Positions 37,324 to 46,461 of a stretch of DNA of 64,000 bases are shown in pieces. Both the position numbers and the translations under genes were made by a program. The notes beneath the pieces were generated by a model. It was not told the DNA's origin and searched no databases. It saw nothing but the letters and a program-made list of their open reading frames with translations. Position 1 is the stretch's first letter. Every line of letters starts with the position of its first letter. This DNA is from Exiguobacterium acetylicum (lineage in GTDB: Bacteria > Bacillota > Bacilli > Exiguobacteriales > Exiguobacteriaceae), in contig NZ_CP082333.1 of the NCBI RefSeq assembly GCF_019890935.1, positions 2,320,001 through 2,384,000 of the forward strand. Reading direction: 5' to 3'.

Positions 37324-40300
37324 CTAGTTTGAACGGGGGACATTTTTCAGGACGACATGATCCTCACCAAACCGAATACGTAGCCGAGCTAGTAATTCCT
37401 CATCATGTTGCACTGCATAAAGCGGCGGTAACGATTTTGTCTCGCGTGAATCCGCGTAGCGGACGACGACTGGAATATCGCCCGGTGCTGCTTCAAGCAA
37501 CTGTTCGAGTGCGGCCAGCTCATTTTTTGATGTTAACTTGACGAATAGCACATCTTGTCCAAGCGGACGAAGACGTTCCAAAATGAACTGACGCTCCCCT
37601 TCTCGATCCTGTACCTTTAGTTCAATCAGCAAGACGTTCCCTAAATAAAGTGATCGACGGAATCGTTCATATTGATTCGGGAAGACGACGACCTCTTCAT
37701 TCGAATACCCATCGACTGCCTGAATGACCGCCATCGTTTGACCGCGTTTCGTCTTGAACTCTCGAATCTGATCAATATAACAGACTAAATAATGTGTTTC
37801 CGAACCGACGCCAAGATCATGGAAATAAGCAGATTCAACCGGAGCTTTCATTGCTGTCGTCAACGGCGAATACGTCAACCAGAATCCAAGCGCTTCCCGT
37901 TCTAATCGCGCCCAATCGGAGTCACTTCGTTTCGATGACTTCTGTGTCCGCCGTTTCCCGAGAATTGCCAACTCGTCTGGAAGTAATGTATTCGACGACT
38001 CGGTGAAATACTCGAGCACTTCTTGTTCAGCGAGTCCGCGATCGCCGTGCGTCGCTCGGTCTAGCGCACCACTGTAGAGTAACAATTCGATTTTTGCGCG
38101 CTCCTTCTTGCCCCATCCGACGTGGGTCAATAGATCAGCAATCGTCGCCGTGTGCTTCGATGCTTCCTTTACACGCTCGAACTCTCGCTCGGAAATACCT
38201 TTAATCACATGTATTCCGAGTCGAATCCCTTTGCCTTCTAGTGAAGAACGGTAATCCGAAATCCAGACATCCGGCGATAGGACCGGGAGACGTCGTTCGC
38301 GCATCAATCGGACGAGACGCTCCGGTTGTTCGACCGAGACGAGTAAGAAAATGTGCGGGAAATGCGCTTTGATATATCCGAGGGCATAACTAATCTTTGA
38401 ATAGGCGACCGCATGACTTCGGTTGAATCCATACCCAGCGAATCGCTCAATTTGTTCATAAAGTGATTGTGCGATCGCATCATCGAATCCGTTCGACTTC
38501 GCTCCTTCGAGAAAACGAACCCGTTCCTGTTCGAGCGAATCCGTACTTTTTTTAGAAATCGCACGTCGTAATAAATCTGCTTGCGCGAGTGTAAATCCAG
38601 CCACTCGACGGGTGATTTCCATGACTTGCTCCTGATAGACGATGATGCCATACGTTGGTGCAAGTACGTCTTCTAATACGGGATGCAGCATTTGATAAGG
38701 TTGACCAGCTTTTCGTTTCGCGTACAGATCAATGAATTTCATTGGCCCCGGACGATAGAGTGACATCGTTGCCACCAAATCTTCGAACCGATTCGGTTTG
38801 ACTTCGCGCAACGTCTGTTTCATACCCGTCGACTCGAATTGGAAAATATCATCCGTCTCAGCGCGGGCAAAGACTTGGAATGTCGCGCGGTCTTCTTCCG
38901 GAATTTGCGTGAGCGTAAAGGATGGCTGTTCTCGACGAATCAATTCTTCCATCCGACGCAAACGACTGAGATTTCGTAATCCTAACAAGTCAATTTTCAA
39001 CAATCCTTGACGTTCCAATGCCTGCATCAAGAACTGCGTCACATACCGTTCATTTGGTCCCGTTTCAACGGGTGTCGTCTCGACGAGCTGTTCAGATCCA
39101 ATGACGACACCGGCCGCGTGAACCGAACGTTGTCGCGGGAGACCCTCGACCGCTTGCGCTAGTTGCAACAGTTGCCGGCGCTTTTCACTTCCAGAGAACC
39201 AACGATATGTCTGTTTATTTTGTTCGATCCCTTGTAACGTCGTTGATTTTCCAAGCTGTTTGACCGCAGCATCTAACTCATCCTTCGAAAACTCTAGCGT
39301 CCGTCCGACGTCTCGCAGAGCGGCTTTGGCACCGAGCGTCGACAATGTACCGATTTGAGCAACATGATCTTTTCCGTAACGCATCACGAGATCCTCTAAT
39401 ACTTCTTCGCGTCGTTCATCTTCGATATCGATATCGATATCCGGCATCGAAATCCGCTCGGGATTTAAGAATCGTTCGAATAGTAATCCATATTTCAATG
39501 GATCCACCGTCGTGATCCCAAGCGCATAGCTGACAAGTGATCCAGCTGCTGAACCTCGACCGGGTCCAACGAAAATGCCTTTCGCTTTTGCACTACGTAC
39601 GAGTTCTTCAACGATTAAGAAATAATCAGCAAATCCTGTCTTATCGATGACTGATAGTTCATAAGCGAGACGTTCCCGCGCTTCGTTACTTTCATGACCA
39701 TGTGCCAGTAACCCTTCCTCAGCACGTTTCCGTAATAACGCATTCGAGTCTTCCGCGACACGCGGCAGTGGACGTTGTTGAAACGGTAATTCCAAGCGTT
39801 CAGATGTCGTAGCAAACTGCTCCGCCATCGTAATTTCTCGCTCGGTAAAGTCTTCGAGTAACTCTTCCCGGGTCTTTAAATGCATCAGACGATCTGTCTT
39901 TTGGTCTTGGAACGTCGTCGCTTCACCAATCGCACGTATCGCTTGATACGCTGGCGCTTCATCTCGACGAATGTAACGAACAGGATCGACTGGAACGGTC
40001 TCAACACCAAGCGCTGCTGCTACTTCGCGGTAACGCGCACGACTCTCTCGTTCGACCGTTGAGCGGCTAGAGGTCACACCCATATATGTACGCGCTCCTT
40101 GAACGTGTCCCATCCATTGAACGAAGGAACGACGTAGACGCGTCGCATCTTCAGAGGCTTGACGCAGTGGTACGAGCACCGCGATCAGTGATGAAACTTC
40201 AGTCTCCCCTTGTTGACTGGCTAGTCGATACAGTTGACGCAGTCCATCAGAAGAAAAAGCAAACCATAAGATACAAAATTCTTCTTCGATTCGCTGCTCC

Positions 40301-40482
40301 CATCCGACGATCGGTTGCATATTTCGACGCTGACATGCATCGATGAATGCGGGAACTCCTGTCAATGTCGTCTCACAGATGACCGCTCGTCCGATGTGTC
40401 GACGGACTAGTTCATCAAGATAGGACTCGATTCGAACTAAACTCTGCAATGGACTAAACTGCGTTCGAACATTTATATGCAT
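37324..40482 (-). CDS. dnaE: DNA polymerase III subunit alpha, DnaE type
   Basis: This 1052-aa replicative polymerase extends RNA primers and does lagging-strand initiation in Bacillales. The polymerase core shows GPGRGSAAGSLVSYALGIT, MPDIDIDIEDERREEV with the catalytic aspartates, and GFNRSHAVAYSKISYALGY. A C-terminal OB fold follows (KTKRGQTMAVIQAVDGY). The N-terminal PHP domain is degenerate: the usual HxH and TDHG metal-binding motifs are replaced (INVRTQFS, ICETTLTG). It is slightly shorter than B. subtilis DnaE. The ATG follows AAAGGAGAATGGAAG. Confidence 0.95.
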   Translation of the reverse strand: MHINVRTQFSPLQSLVRIESYLDELVRRHIGRAVICETTLTGVPAFIDACQRRNMQPIVGWEQRIEEEFCILWFAFSSDGLRQLYRLASQQGETEVSSLIAVLVPLRQASEDATRLRRSFVQWMGHVQGARTYMGVTSSRSTVERESRARYREVAAALGVETVPVDPVRYIRRDEAPAYQAIRAIGEATTFQDQKTDRLMHLKTREELLEDFTEREITMAEQFATTSERLELPFQQRPLPRVAEDSNALLRKRAEEGLLAHGHESNEARERLAYELSVIDKTGFADYFLIVEELVRSAKAKGIFVGPGRGSAAGSLVSYALGITTVDPLKYGLLFERFLNPERISMPDIDIDIEDERREEVLEDLVMRYGKDHVAQIGTLSTLGAKAALRDVGRTLEFSKDELDAAVKQLGKSTTLQGIEQNKQTYRWFSGSEKRRQLLQLAQAVEGLPRQRSVHAAGVVIGSEQLVETTPVETGPNERYVTQFLMQALERQGLLKIDLLGLRNLSRLRRMEELIRREQPSFTLTQIPEEDRATFQVFARAETDDIFQFESTGMKQTLREVKPNRFEDLVATMSLYRPGPMKFIDLYAKRKAGQPYQMLHPVLEDVLAPTYGIIVYQEQVMEITRRVAGFTLAQADLLRRAISKKSTDSLEQERVRFLEGAKSNGFDDAIAQSLYEQIERFAGYGFNRSHAVAYSKISYALGYIKAHFPHIFLLVSVEQPERLVRLMRERRLPVLSPDVWISDYRSSLEGKGIRLGIHVIKGISEREFERVKEASKHTATIADLLTHVGWGKKERAKIELLLYSGALDRATHGDRGLAEQEVLEYFTESSNTLLPDELAILGKRRTQKSSKRSDSDWARLEREALGFWLTYSPLTTAMKAPVESAYFHDLGVGSETHYLVCYIDQIREFKTKRGQTMAVIQAVDGYSNEEVVVFPNQYERFRRSLYLGNVLLIELKVQDREGERQFILERLRPLGQDVLFVKLTSKNELAALEQLLEAAPGDIPVVVRYADSRETKSLPPLYAVQHDEELLARLRIRFGEDHVVLKNVPRSN

Positions 40483-40628
40483 CTTCCATTCTCCTTTCTC
40501 TTCTGATGGATGTTTTTAAAAGTTTTCAGAACATTCATATCTAACTGACTCAAGTACTCGCCATCTGATTTATTATTCGATACAATAAGTATAGAAATAT
40601 CATGACGGGTACGGAAGGAGCGTTTCTC

Positions 40629-40823
40629 ATGATTTTGAATCGCAGTCAAATCGCACGTGAAAAAGTCGAACAATTAAAGCTCGGTGTTACCGCTTTTACT
40701 GAAACGGAAGAAATCGCTGAGAAGATTCGCAAATCTGTCGCTGAACTTCAACTGAATGTCATTGAAGATCACACAGATCGTGGCGTTTGGTTCATTCCGC
40801 AAGACGAAACAAAAACGCAATAA
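40629..40823 (+). CDS. Small hypothetical protein (64 aa)
   Basis: I do not recognise a domain. The protein starts MILNRSQIAREKVEQLKLG and is mostly helical and charged (EEIAEKIRKSVAELQLNVIE). It ends GVWFIPQDETKTQ. A clear GGAAGGAG ribosome-binding site precedes the ATG at 40629, and a strong terminator follows the stop, which support a real gene. It is divergent from dnaE. In B. subtilis the sporulation genes ytrH and ytrI occupy this interval; this is unrelated to either by eye. Confidence 0.6.
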   Translation: MILNRSQIAREKVEQLKLGVTAFTETEEIAEKIRKSVAELQLNVIEDHTDRGVWFIPQDETKTQ

Positions 40824-40827
40824 GCGT

Positions 40828-40885
40828 AAAAAGGCTGTTCGCTTCGCTTCCTCAATGAGAGGAGTGAGACCGAGCAGCCTTTTTC
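40828..40885. terminator. Bidirectional terminator after the 64-aa gene and nrnA
   Basis: AAAAAGGCTG and CAGCCTTTTT bound an imperfect long hairpin (inner arms TTCGCTTC.. / ..GACCGAG) between convergent genes. Confidence 0.8.
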
Positions 40886-40888
40886 CAT

Positions 40889-41824
40889 TTAAAACTGGAA
40901 GTTAGCAGCGACCTCGTCCAGACGACGGATGACACGTTCGACCTCACTCAACTGTCCAATCGTTGCACCAGAAGCCATCGGATGTCCACCACCATTAAAT
41001 TCTTTTGCTACTTCATTGATGACGGGACCCTTCGAACGAATCCGGACGCGAACCTCCGTGTCCGTCTCAAGGAACAATGCCCAACACTTCATGCCTTTTA
41101 AACCGGCAAAACTATTGACGAGCAACGATGCTTGCTCAACCGTCGCGCCAAACTGCTTCAACGTATCTTGTGTCAATACGACATAACCGACACCTTGATC
41201 CGTCAATTGAATATGTTGAAGGACATATCCTTGTAAGTGAAGCGCCGCAAGTTCTGTTTCGTACATATTGCGATACAACCAGTCCGTATCGATTCCTGCA
41301 TCAATCAATTGTGCTGCGACTTCAAATGTTCGTTTCGTCGTACCACGGAATTGGAAGCGTCCCGTGTCACCGACGATCCCAGCGTAGAATTGAATGGCAG
41401 CTGATGCTGGAATCTCGTATCCCCATTCGTTCAATAAATGAACGAGCAATTCCGATGTCGAACTCATCGTCGTATCGACGAGTTGCACTGGTGCGTATGG
41501 ATCTTCATCCGGGTGATGGTCGATTTTAATGACGTCTTTTCCTGTCATTGCGACCTTCCCGTCAATCCGCGCTTGATTCGCTGTATCCAGAATCACGACT
41601 AACGCCTCTTTGTATAATTCATCGTCTACTTGATCAAGCTCTCCCATGAATGACAATGATGTCGCCATCTCTCCGGCCGTTAATACCGTTTTGCTAGGGA
41701 ATTGATGTTGTAACGTCAATTGCAAACCGAATTGACTACCGAGTGCATCGGGATCTGGACGTTCATGACGATGAATGATGATTGTATCTGCCACTTCAAT
41801 CATTTGTTTGATTTGCTCTTTCAC
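40889..41824 (-). CDS. nrnA: Bifunctional oligoribonuclease / pAp phosphatase NrnA, GTG start
   Basis: NrnA degrades 2-5-nt RNA oligomers and hydrolyses 3',5'-pAp. The 311-aa DHH/DHHA1 protein shows IIIHRHERPDPDALGSQ, the DHH motif in KIDHHPDEDPY, and the C-terminal GGGHPMASGA. The GTG at 41824 follows GAGGAG with 9-nt spacing and gives the normal N-terminus (MKEQIKQMIEVADT); upstream codons are noncoding. It faces ytpI divergently, as in B. subtilis (ytqI/ytpI). Confidence 0.93.
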   Translation of the reverse strand: MKEQIKQMIEVADTIIIHRHERPDPDALGSQFGLQLTLQHQFPSKTVLTAGEMATSLSFMGELDQVDDELYKEALVVILDTANQARIDGKVAMTGKDVIKIDHHPDEDPYAPVQLVDTTMSSTSELLVHLLNEWGYEIPASAAIQFYAGIVGDTGRFQFRGTTKRTFEVAAQLIDAGIDTDWLYRNMYETELAALHLQGYVLQHIQLTDQGVGYVVLTQDTLKQFGATVEQASLLVNSFAGLKGMKCWALFLETDTEVRVRIRSKGPVINEVAKEFNGGGHPMASGATIGQLSEVERVIRRLDEVAANFQF

Positions 41825-41887
41825 TGTGCACAGCTCCTCTAATCTTGATATGATATGAGATGAAGACAAAAAGGAGGTCCTTTTAAC

Positions 41888-42196
41888 ATGCAATTCATCC
41901 TCATCGCCCTCATCGTTTTCTCGCTTGGTGGGTATTTGTTAGCAAAACGCCGCGCGTTCCATACGAAAAGCACGAACCGAAAATACTTGTTCAATACGCA
42001 AGCGAGCATTTGGTTGAGCTTGTTCGTCATCCTATTTGCCGTCAACCAGTTCGTTTCCGGAAACGGATTAACGACACTCGTCGGGAAAATCGTTTGTTCC
42101 ATTTTAATCATCGTCGGTGTTGCTTCATTCATCGCCGGATTCATCCGTTACAAAAAGATTTATCCGTATGTCGTCCGCGAGATGGAGCAATCCTGA
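41888..42196 (+). CDS. ytpI: YtpI-like membrane protein
   Basis: This 102-aa protein has three hydrophobic helices (FILIALIVFSLGGYLL, LSLFVILFAVNQFV, KIVCSILIIVGVASFIAG) and a short basic C-terminus. It matches the YtpI family by size, position next to nrnA and overall pattern. Function unknown. The ATG follows AAAAAGGAGGTCC. Confidence 0.82.
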   Translation: MQFILIALIVFSLGGYLLAKRRAFHTKSTNRKYLFNTQASIWLSLFVILFAVNQFVSGNGLTTLVGKIVCSILIIVGVASFIAGFIRYKKIYPYVVREMEQS

Positions 42197-42210
42197 GCTA
42201 GATTCAGAGG

Positions 42211-42240
42211 AACCGAAGTCCATTGACTTCGGTTCTTTTT
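42211..42240. terminator. Terminator between ytpI and the CBS-domain gene
   Basis: AACCGAAGTC and GACTTCGGTT form a perfect 10-bp stem with a 4-nt loop and a T-run on the plus strand. Confidence 0.88.
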
Positions 42241-42247
42241 GATTCAT

Positions 42248-43558
42248 TTAACGATCGATGAGTTGGGATGTCACGAGTGCCTTCGCAACGATTTGTGTCC
42301 CTTGATACATCTCGACATCGACTTTCCCGAATTTTCGACCGACGTCAAAGACATTCGCCCGGATCGTTACCGTGCTCTCGATTTGAACAGGTTTAATGAA
42401 ATAGATGCTGACGTTCTCGATGACAAGGTCACCTTTTTTCATATGGCGCAACATTCGCGTCGCTCCTTCGACTAGAAGCGTCGTCAACACCCCACTCGAG
42501 GCAGTCCCCATGAAGTTCGTCATTTGCGGCGAGACCTCAAGCGATAAGTACGGTCCCCGTTCGTCCTCTGCCGCCTTGATCTGTCCTGTAATTAGATCGT
42601 CGAACGTCTCTCCGACTTGTGGCTGACGATTCGCGAGTTGCAGTGCCTTGAGGACGTCTTGCCGACTAATGATCCCGAGCAATCGACCGTACTGGTCGAT
42701 GACCGGTAGCATCTCGATTCCTTCCCAGACCATCTGATGCGCAGAATTCGTGACACTCGTTCGAATACCGACCGTGATCGGATGACGGGTCATGACTTTT
42801 TCAACAGCCCAGTCATGTGGACGGTCAATGATGTCCTTCGCTGTCACGACACCGACGACCTTCATTTGTTCATCAATGACGGGATAACGGTTGTGTTTCG
42901 TCTGCTCATTCAACTCGTGCCAGCGTGAAATCGGATCCGTCGTCTGTAAATAGAACGTATCATGCAACGGAATTAAAATATCCGAAACGAGTAAAATCTC
43001 CTTTTTGATCAATCGATCATAAATCGCTCGGTTGATCATCGTCGCAACCGTGAACGTATCGTAGGATGTCGAAATGATCGGTAACTCCATTTCATCCGCT
43101 AATCGTTTCGCATCTTCTGTCGTATCAAAGCCACCGGTAATCAATACAGCAGCTCCTGCTTCAAGCACGAGTTCATGTGCTTTTTCGCGGTTTCCGATGA
43201 TGACGAGACTATCGACATCGATATAGCGCATCATGGCTTCGAGCTTCATTGCGCCAATGACGAATTTCGTCAGCGTCTTGTGTAACCCATTTCGACCACC
43301 GAGCACCTGACCGTCGACGATGTTCACGACTTCCGCGAATGTCAGTTTCTCGATATTTTCTTTTTGTTTCTTTTTAATCCGAATCGTTCCGACTCGCTCA
43401 ATCGTCGAAACGAACCCTAAATTTTCTGCTTCCTTGATGGCGCGATAAGCCGTCCCCTCGGATACGGTCAAATCCTTCGCGATTTGTCGGACGGAAATCT
43501 TTGTTCCGACATCAAGATCTTCGATATGTCGAATGATCTGTTCGTGTTTCGTAGGCAT
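42248..43558 (-). CDS. CBS/DRTGG-domain transcriptional regulator (YtoI-like)
   Basis: This 436-aa protein combines an N-terminal helix-turn-helix (SVRQIAKDLTVSEGTAYRAIKEAENLGFVS), a DRTGG domain (about 70-180) and two CBS domains (about 190-310; YPVIDEQMKVVGVVTAKDI, LPVIDQYGRLLGIISRQDV). A C-terminal hotdog thioesterase-like domain with TASSGVLTTLLVEGATRM completes it. CBS domains usually bind adenosine ligands, so it probably links nucleotide status to transcription. It matches B. subtilis YtoI in architecture and position. Targets are unknown. Confidence 0.88.
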   Translation of the reverse strand: MPTKHEQIIRHIEDLDVGTKISVRQIAKDLTVSEGTAYRAIKEAENLGFVSTIERVGTIRIKKKQKENIEKLTFAEVVNIVDGQVLGGRNGLHKTLTKFVIGAMKLEAMMRYIDVDSLVIIGNREKAHELVLEAGAAVLITGGFDTTEDAKRLADEMELPIISTSYDTFTVATMINRAIYDRLIKKEILLVSDILIPLHDTFYLQTTDPISRWHELNEQTKHNRYPVIDEQMKVVGVVTAKDIIDRPHDWAVEKVMTRHPITVGIRTSVTNSAHQMVWEGIEMLPVIDQYGRLLGIISRQDVLKALQLANRQPQVGETFDDLITGQIKAAEDERGPYLSLEVSPQMTNFMGTASSGVLTTLLVEGATRMLRHMKKGDLVIENVSIYFIKPVQIESTVTIRANVFDVGRKFGKVDVEMYQGTQIVAKALVTSQLIDR

Positions 43559-43713
43559 ACTGTATCCCTTCTTTTCCTTTTTTCTACTCTCCTGTCATTA
43601 TACTGTACTACTCTAAAGATGAAAACGTGTACTAGTCTGATTTACGATAAATGTTTTTCGAACCGGACGATGATATACTTATGTAGAAAATGAGTAGAGA
43701 GGTGGAATCATAT

Positions 43714-44817
43714 ATGAGCGAACGTACGAACCAAATCAGTGAATTCTTGAAAGAACAAGGAATCGACTTAGCCGTCGTCACTTCGAAGGCAAATGTCTTT
43801 TATTTCTCAGGAGTCTACGCTGAACCCCACGAACGTGTCATGGCGGTCCTCGTCGATGTAACCGGCAAACATGTATTATTCTGTCCGGCACTCGAAGCAA
43901 GTATCGTTGCAGCGAGTCCTTGGGAAGGAGACGTCGTGACGTATGAGGATCACGAAAACCCGTTTGATCGATTAGCAGAATTATTCGCGACATTCGAGCA
44001 CTCGAATAACCGAATCGGTATCGAAGGGGAACACATGACGTTTAGTCGCTATCAGGAACTAAGCTCACGTCTCGAGAACGCAGCCATTCTTGATATCGGT
44101 GAGTCTTTACAAGCGCTTCGTCTGAAGAAAACAGCGGAAGAAATCGCTATTCTTCAAGAAGCAGCAGCACTTGCGGACGAAGCAATCGAAATCGGTAAAC
44201 AAGCGATCCGCCCAGGGATCACGGAAATCGAAGTCATCGCGGAAATCGAATATGAAATGAAGAAAAAAGGTGTCCGTGAGATGTCATTTGATACGCTTGT
44301 CCTATTTGGTGCAAACAGCGCTGATCCGCACGGTGTACCCGGCGACCGTGTCATCCAAGAAGGCGACTTCGTCTTATTTGACCTCGGCGTCGTTTGGAAA
44401 GGCTACTGTTCCGATATTACACGGACCTTCATTTATGGCGAAGCGAACGAAGAACAGAAAAAGATCTATGAAACGGTTCGCCAAGCACTTGAAGCCGCGA
44501 CAGAAGCGAGTCAGATCGGCACGACACTCGGTTCGTTAGATAAAGCAGCCCGTGACGTTATTACAAACGCTGGCTACGGGCAGTACTTCACGCACCGTGT
44601 CGGTCACGGACTCGGAATCGAGGTTCATGAATTCCCGTCTCTCGCGTCAAACAACCTACTGACGGCTGAAGCTGGTATCGTCTACACACTCGAACCAGGC
44701 ATTTATGTTCCAGGTGTCGGTGGCGTCCGCATCGAGGATGATATTCATCTCACTGCGGAAGGTCCAGTTGCGTTAACTCGCACACCAAAACATCTTCAAT
44801 CCATTCCGTCATCTTAA
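43714..44817 (+). CDS. M24 family Xaa-Pro dipeptidase/aminopeptidase
   Basis: This 367-aa creatinase-fold peptidase releases residues next to proline. Metal ligands appear in LFDLGVVWKGYCSDITRTF (two Asp), RVGHGLGIEVHE (His), YTLEPGIYV (Glu) and GGVRIEDD (Glu). The start MSERTNQI follows AGAGAGGTGGAATCATAT; the frame opens eight codons earlier. A -10-like TATACT lies at about 43673. It is divergent from the CBS regulator and followed by a large structured element. Confidence 0.92.
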   Translation: MSERTNQISEFLKEQGIDLAVVTSKANVFYFSGVYAEPHERVMAVLVDVTGKHVLFCPALEASIVAASPWEGDVVTYEDHENPFDRLAELFATFEHSNNRIGIEGEHMTFSRYQELSSRLENAAILDIGESLQALRLKKTAEEIAILQEAAALADEAIEIGKQAIRPGITEIEVIAEIEYEMKKKGVREMSFDTLVLFGANSADPHGVPGDRVIQEGDFVLFDLGVVWKGYCSDITRTFIYGEANEEQKKIYETVRQALEAATEASQIGTTLGSLDKAARDVITNAGYGQYFTHRVGHGLGIEVHEFPSLASNNLLTAEAGIVYTLEPGIYVPGVGGVRIEDDIHLTAEGPVALTRTPKHLQSIPSS

Positions 44818-44830
44818 CTCAAGAAAAATG

Positions 44831-45063
44831 GAGCTGACTCAACAGTCAGTCTCTACAAAGATAAGGGTGGCAGAATGATAATCTGCCACCCTTATCTCGT
44901 AGATGACGCGTCACACGCCACTCCTACAGGAAAAGCGCATTGATGCGCTGTCAGAGACGAACAAGACCCGCTTTCCTGCTTAAATGAAGCAGGAAAACTG
45001 GCTTGTGTCTCGCCTGAGGAAAGGGCGTGAAAAGACGCGTCATCCTTTTTTTGAGTCAACCTC
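44831..45063. repeat. Highly structured intergenic element bounded by inverted repeats
   Basis: Nested inverted repeats fill this stretch. Outer ends TGACTCAA (44835-44842) / TTGAGTCA (45051-45058) are flanked by GAG / CTC. A perfect 16-bp hairpin spans 44859-44897 with a 7-nt loop. An 11-bp stem GATGACGCGTC / GACGCGTCATC (44902-44912 / 45034-45044) continues with CACGCC / GGCGTG, TCCT / AGGA and CAGG / CCTG. Inside it sit two hairpins (AGCGCAT 44934-44949; TTTCCTGCTT 44972-44996) and a stem GAGAC..ACAAG / CTTGTGTCTC. A T-run follows at 45046-45052. No open frame. It may be a mobile repeat, a structured RNA, or both, and also serves as a terminator. Confidence 0.7.
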
Positions 45064-45071
45064 ATTTGCTC

Positions 45072-45797
45072 TTACTTACGGGATTGATGGACGACATTGA
45101 CGCCACCAGTCACATCAAGGATTGCTCCCGTGATCATACTTGATTCTTCTGCCAGCAAGAAGGAAATCGCGCGAGCGATATCTTCTCCGACTCCCGTTCT
45201 TCCGACCGGCGTCGCTTCATCTTGCTCCGCTTCAGAAATTTGCTTCGTCTTATTGTCACCGACGATGTTCCCCGGGTTGACCATGTTGACCGTGATGCCG
45301 TGTTCCGCTTCTTCAAGCGCTACACTCTTCGTCAAACTCACCATCCCGCTTTTAGCAGCAGCGAACGCTGCCCGGCATACCCATCCTGGCGCTGTTGCAC
45401 TTTCCGGGAAACCGTACGTAATGATTCGACCGTAGGCTTGCTTACGCATGACAGGCAATACTTGACGCAACAGCCAAAAACTAGCTGTCAGATTTCCAGT
45501 GATCACTTCATTCCATTCCTGATCCGAGTAATCCACCAATGCTTTTCGTTCGAATATATAAGGTCCTGCATTAAGTATCAACGCATCAATCCGACCTTGC
45601 TCATTGATTGCTTGTTGGGTTGCGCGTTCCAATTCATCTTGATTCGTCACATCCGCTTGAATCGTCATGAGATTCGGATGTGTAAATTCGGGTTCGGAAC
45701 GATGAAACGCTGTCACTTTCCAACCTTCTTCCAGTAACTGGCGCGTCACTCGTTCTCCCAGTCCTTTTGTACCTGCTGTAATTAACGCGTGCCTCAT
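45072..45797 (-). CDS. SDR-fold protein with altered active site (YtkK-like)
   Basis: The 241-aa protein has the short-chain dehydrogenase fold: cofactor loop ITAGTKGLG, LILNAGPYIF (NAG motif), and a C-terminal GITVNMVNPGNIVGD. The usual catalytic YxxxK is FAAAK (TTC codon), and the serine that normally precedes it is not at its place (IITYGFPES). It may be a non-catalytic or altered oxidoreductase. The start MRHALITAG follows AAAGGGGGCGATGCCAAG. Position and sequence recall B. subtilis YtkK, which may share the change. Confidence 0.82.
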   Translation of the reverse strand: MRHALITAGTKGLGERVTRQLLEEGWKVTAFHRSEPEFTHPNLMTIQADVTNQDELERATQQAINEQGRIDALILNAGPYIFERKALVDYSDQEWNEVITGNLTASFWLLRQVLPVMRKQAYGRIITYGFPESATAPGWVCRAAFAAAKSGMVSLTKSVALEEAEHGITVNMVNPGNIVGDNKTKQISEAEQDEATPVGRTGVGEDIARAISFLLAEESSMITGAILDVTGGVNVVHQSRK

Positions 45798-45902
45798 CTT
45801 GGCATCGCCCCCTTTCACTGACTCCATCTTACGACGGAACGGAAAGGAAGGACAATTTTTAGAACTCACTGAATGTTTCATCCGCTCCCAGTAAGAGAAT
45901 GG

Positions 45903-45908
45903 TATAAT
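45903..45908 (+). promoter_or_regulatory. Extended -10 promoter of the universal stress gene
   Basis: TGG-TATAAT (45900-45908) is an extended -10 element 44 bp upstream of the start codon. No clear -35 box. Confidence 0.5.
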
Positions 45909-45951
45909 TAGGGTGTACTCATCATATCGATTACGAAGGGATGGATTCATC

Positions 45952-46389
45952 ATGGCAATCGTCTATCATAATGTACTCGTAGCAGTAGATGGCTCAAAAG
46001 AGGCAGAACGTGCCTTCGAGACGGCAATCGATGTTTCATTGCGAAATGATGCAAAATTGATCATCGCACACGTCATTGATACACGGACATTCGCAACAGT
46101 AGAAGCCTATGACCGCACCATCACGGAACGTGCCGAATCTTACGCGAAGGAATTGCTAGACGAATACGTCAAGACTGCTCAAGATCGTGGTGTACAGGAA
46201 GTCGAAGTAGCGATTGAATACGGCTCACCGAAAGTAACGATCGCCAAAAAGCTTGCTCCTAATCACGATGCCGACTTAATCATCTGTGGCGCAACTGGTT
46301 TAAACGCTGTCGAGCGTTTCTTCATCGGTAGTGTCTCTGAAAGCATTACGCGTTACGCAAAATGCGACGTCTTGATCGTCCGTTTATGA
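45952..46389 (+). CDS. Universal stress protein (UspA family)
   Basis: This 145-aa protein has the UspA fold: N-terminal VLVAVDGSKEAERAFETAI and the C-terminal ATP-binding motif GATGLNAVERFFIGSVSESITR (G-2x-G-9x-G-S). Members help cells survive stress and stasis; the precise role is unknown. The start MAIVYHNVL follows GAAGGGATGGATTCATC. It stands alone between divergent and convergent neighbours with its own terminator. Confidence 0.93.
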   Translation: MAIVYHNVLVAVDGSKEAERAFETAIDVSLRNDAKLIIAHVIDTRTFATVEAYDRTITERAESYAKELLDEYVKTAQDRGVQEVEVAIEYGSPKVTIAKKLAPNHDADLIICGATGLNAVERFFIGSVSESITRYAKCDVLIVRL

Positions 46390-46402
46390 ATCACTCTTCT
46401 AC

Positions 46403-46445
46403 AAAAAGCCTTTCTTCCTTCATTTCAAAGGAAGAAAGGCTTTTT
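46403..46445. terminator. Bidirectional terminator after the universal stress gene
   Basis: AAAAAGCCTTTCTTCCTT and AAGGAAGAAAGGCTTTTT form a perfect stem with a short loop. Confidence 0.9.
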
Positions 46446-46461
46446 GACGACCTATTTAAAT

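Noticed and set aside
45222..45737. 171-aa open frame on the plus strand
   Set aside because: Antisense to the SDR gene; Arg/His/Cys-rich shadow composition and no ribosome-binding site.
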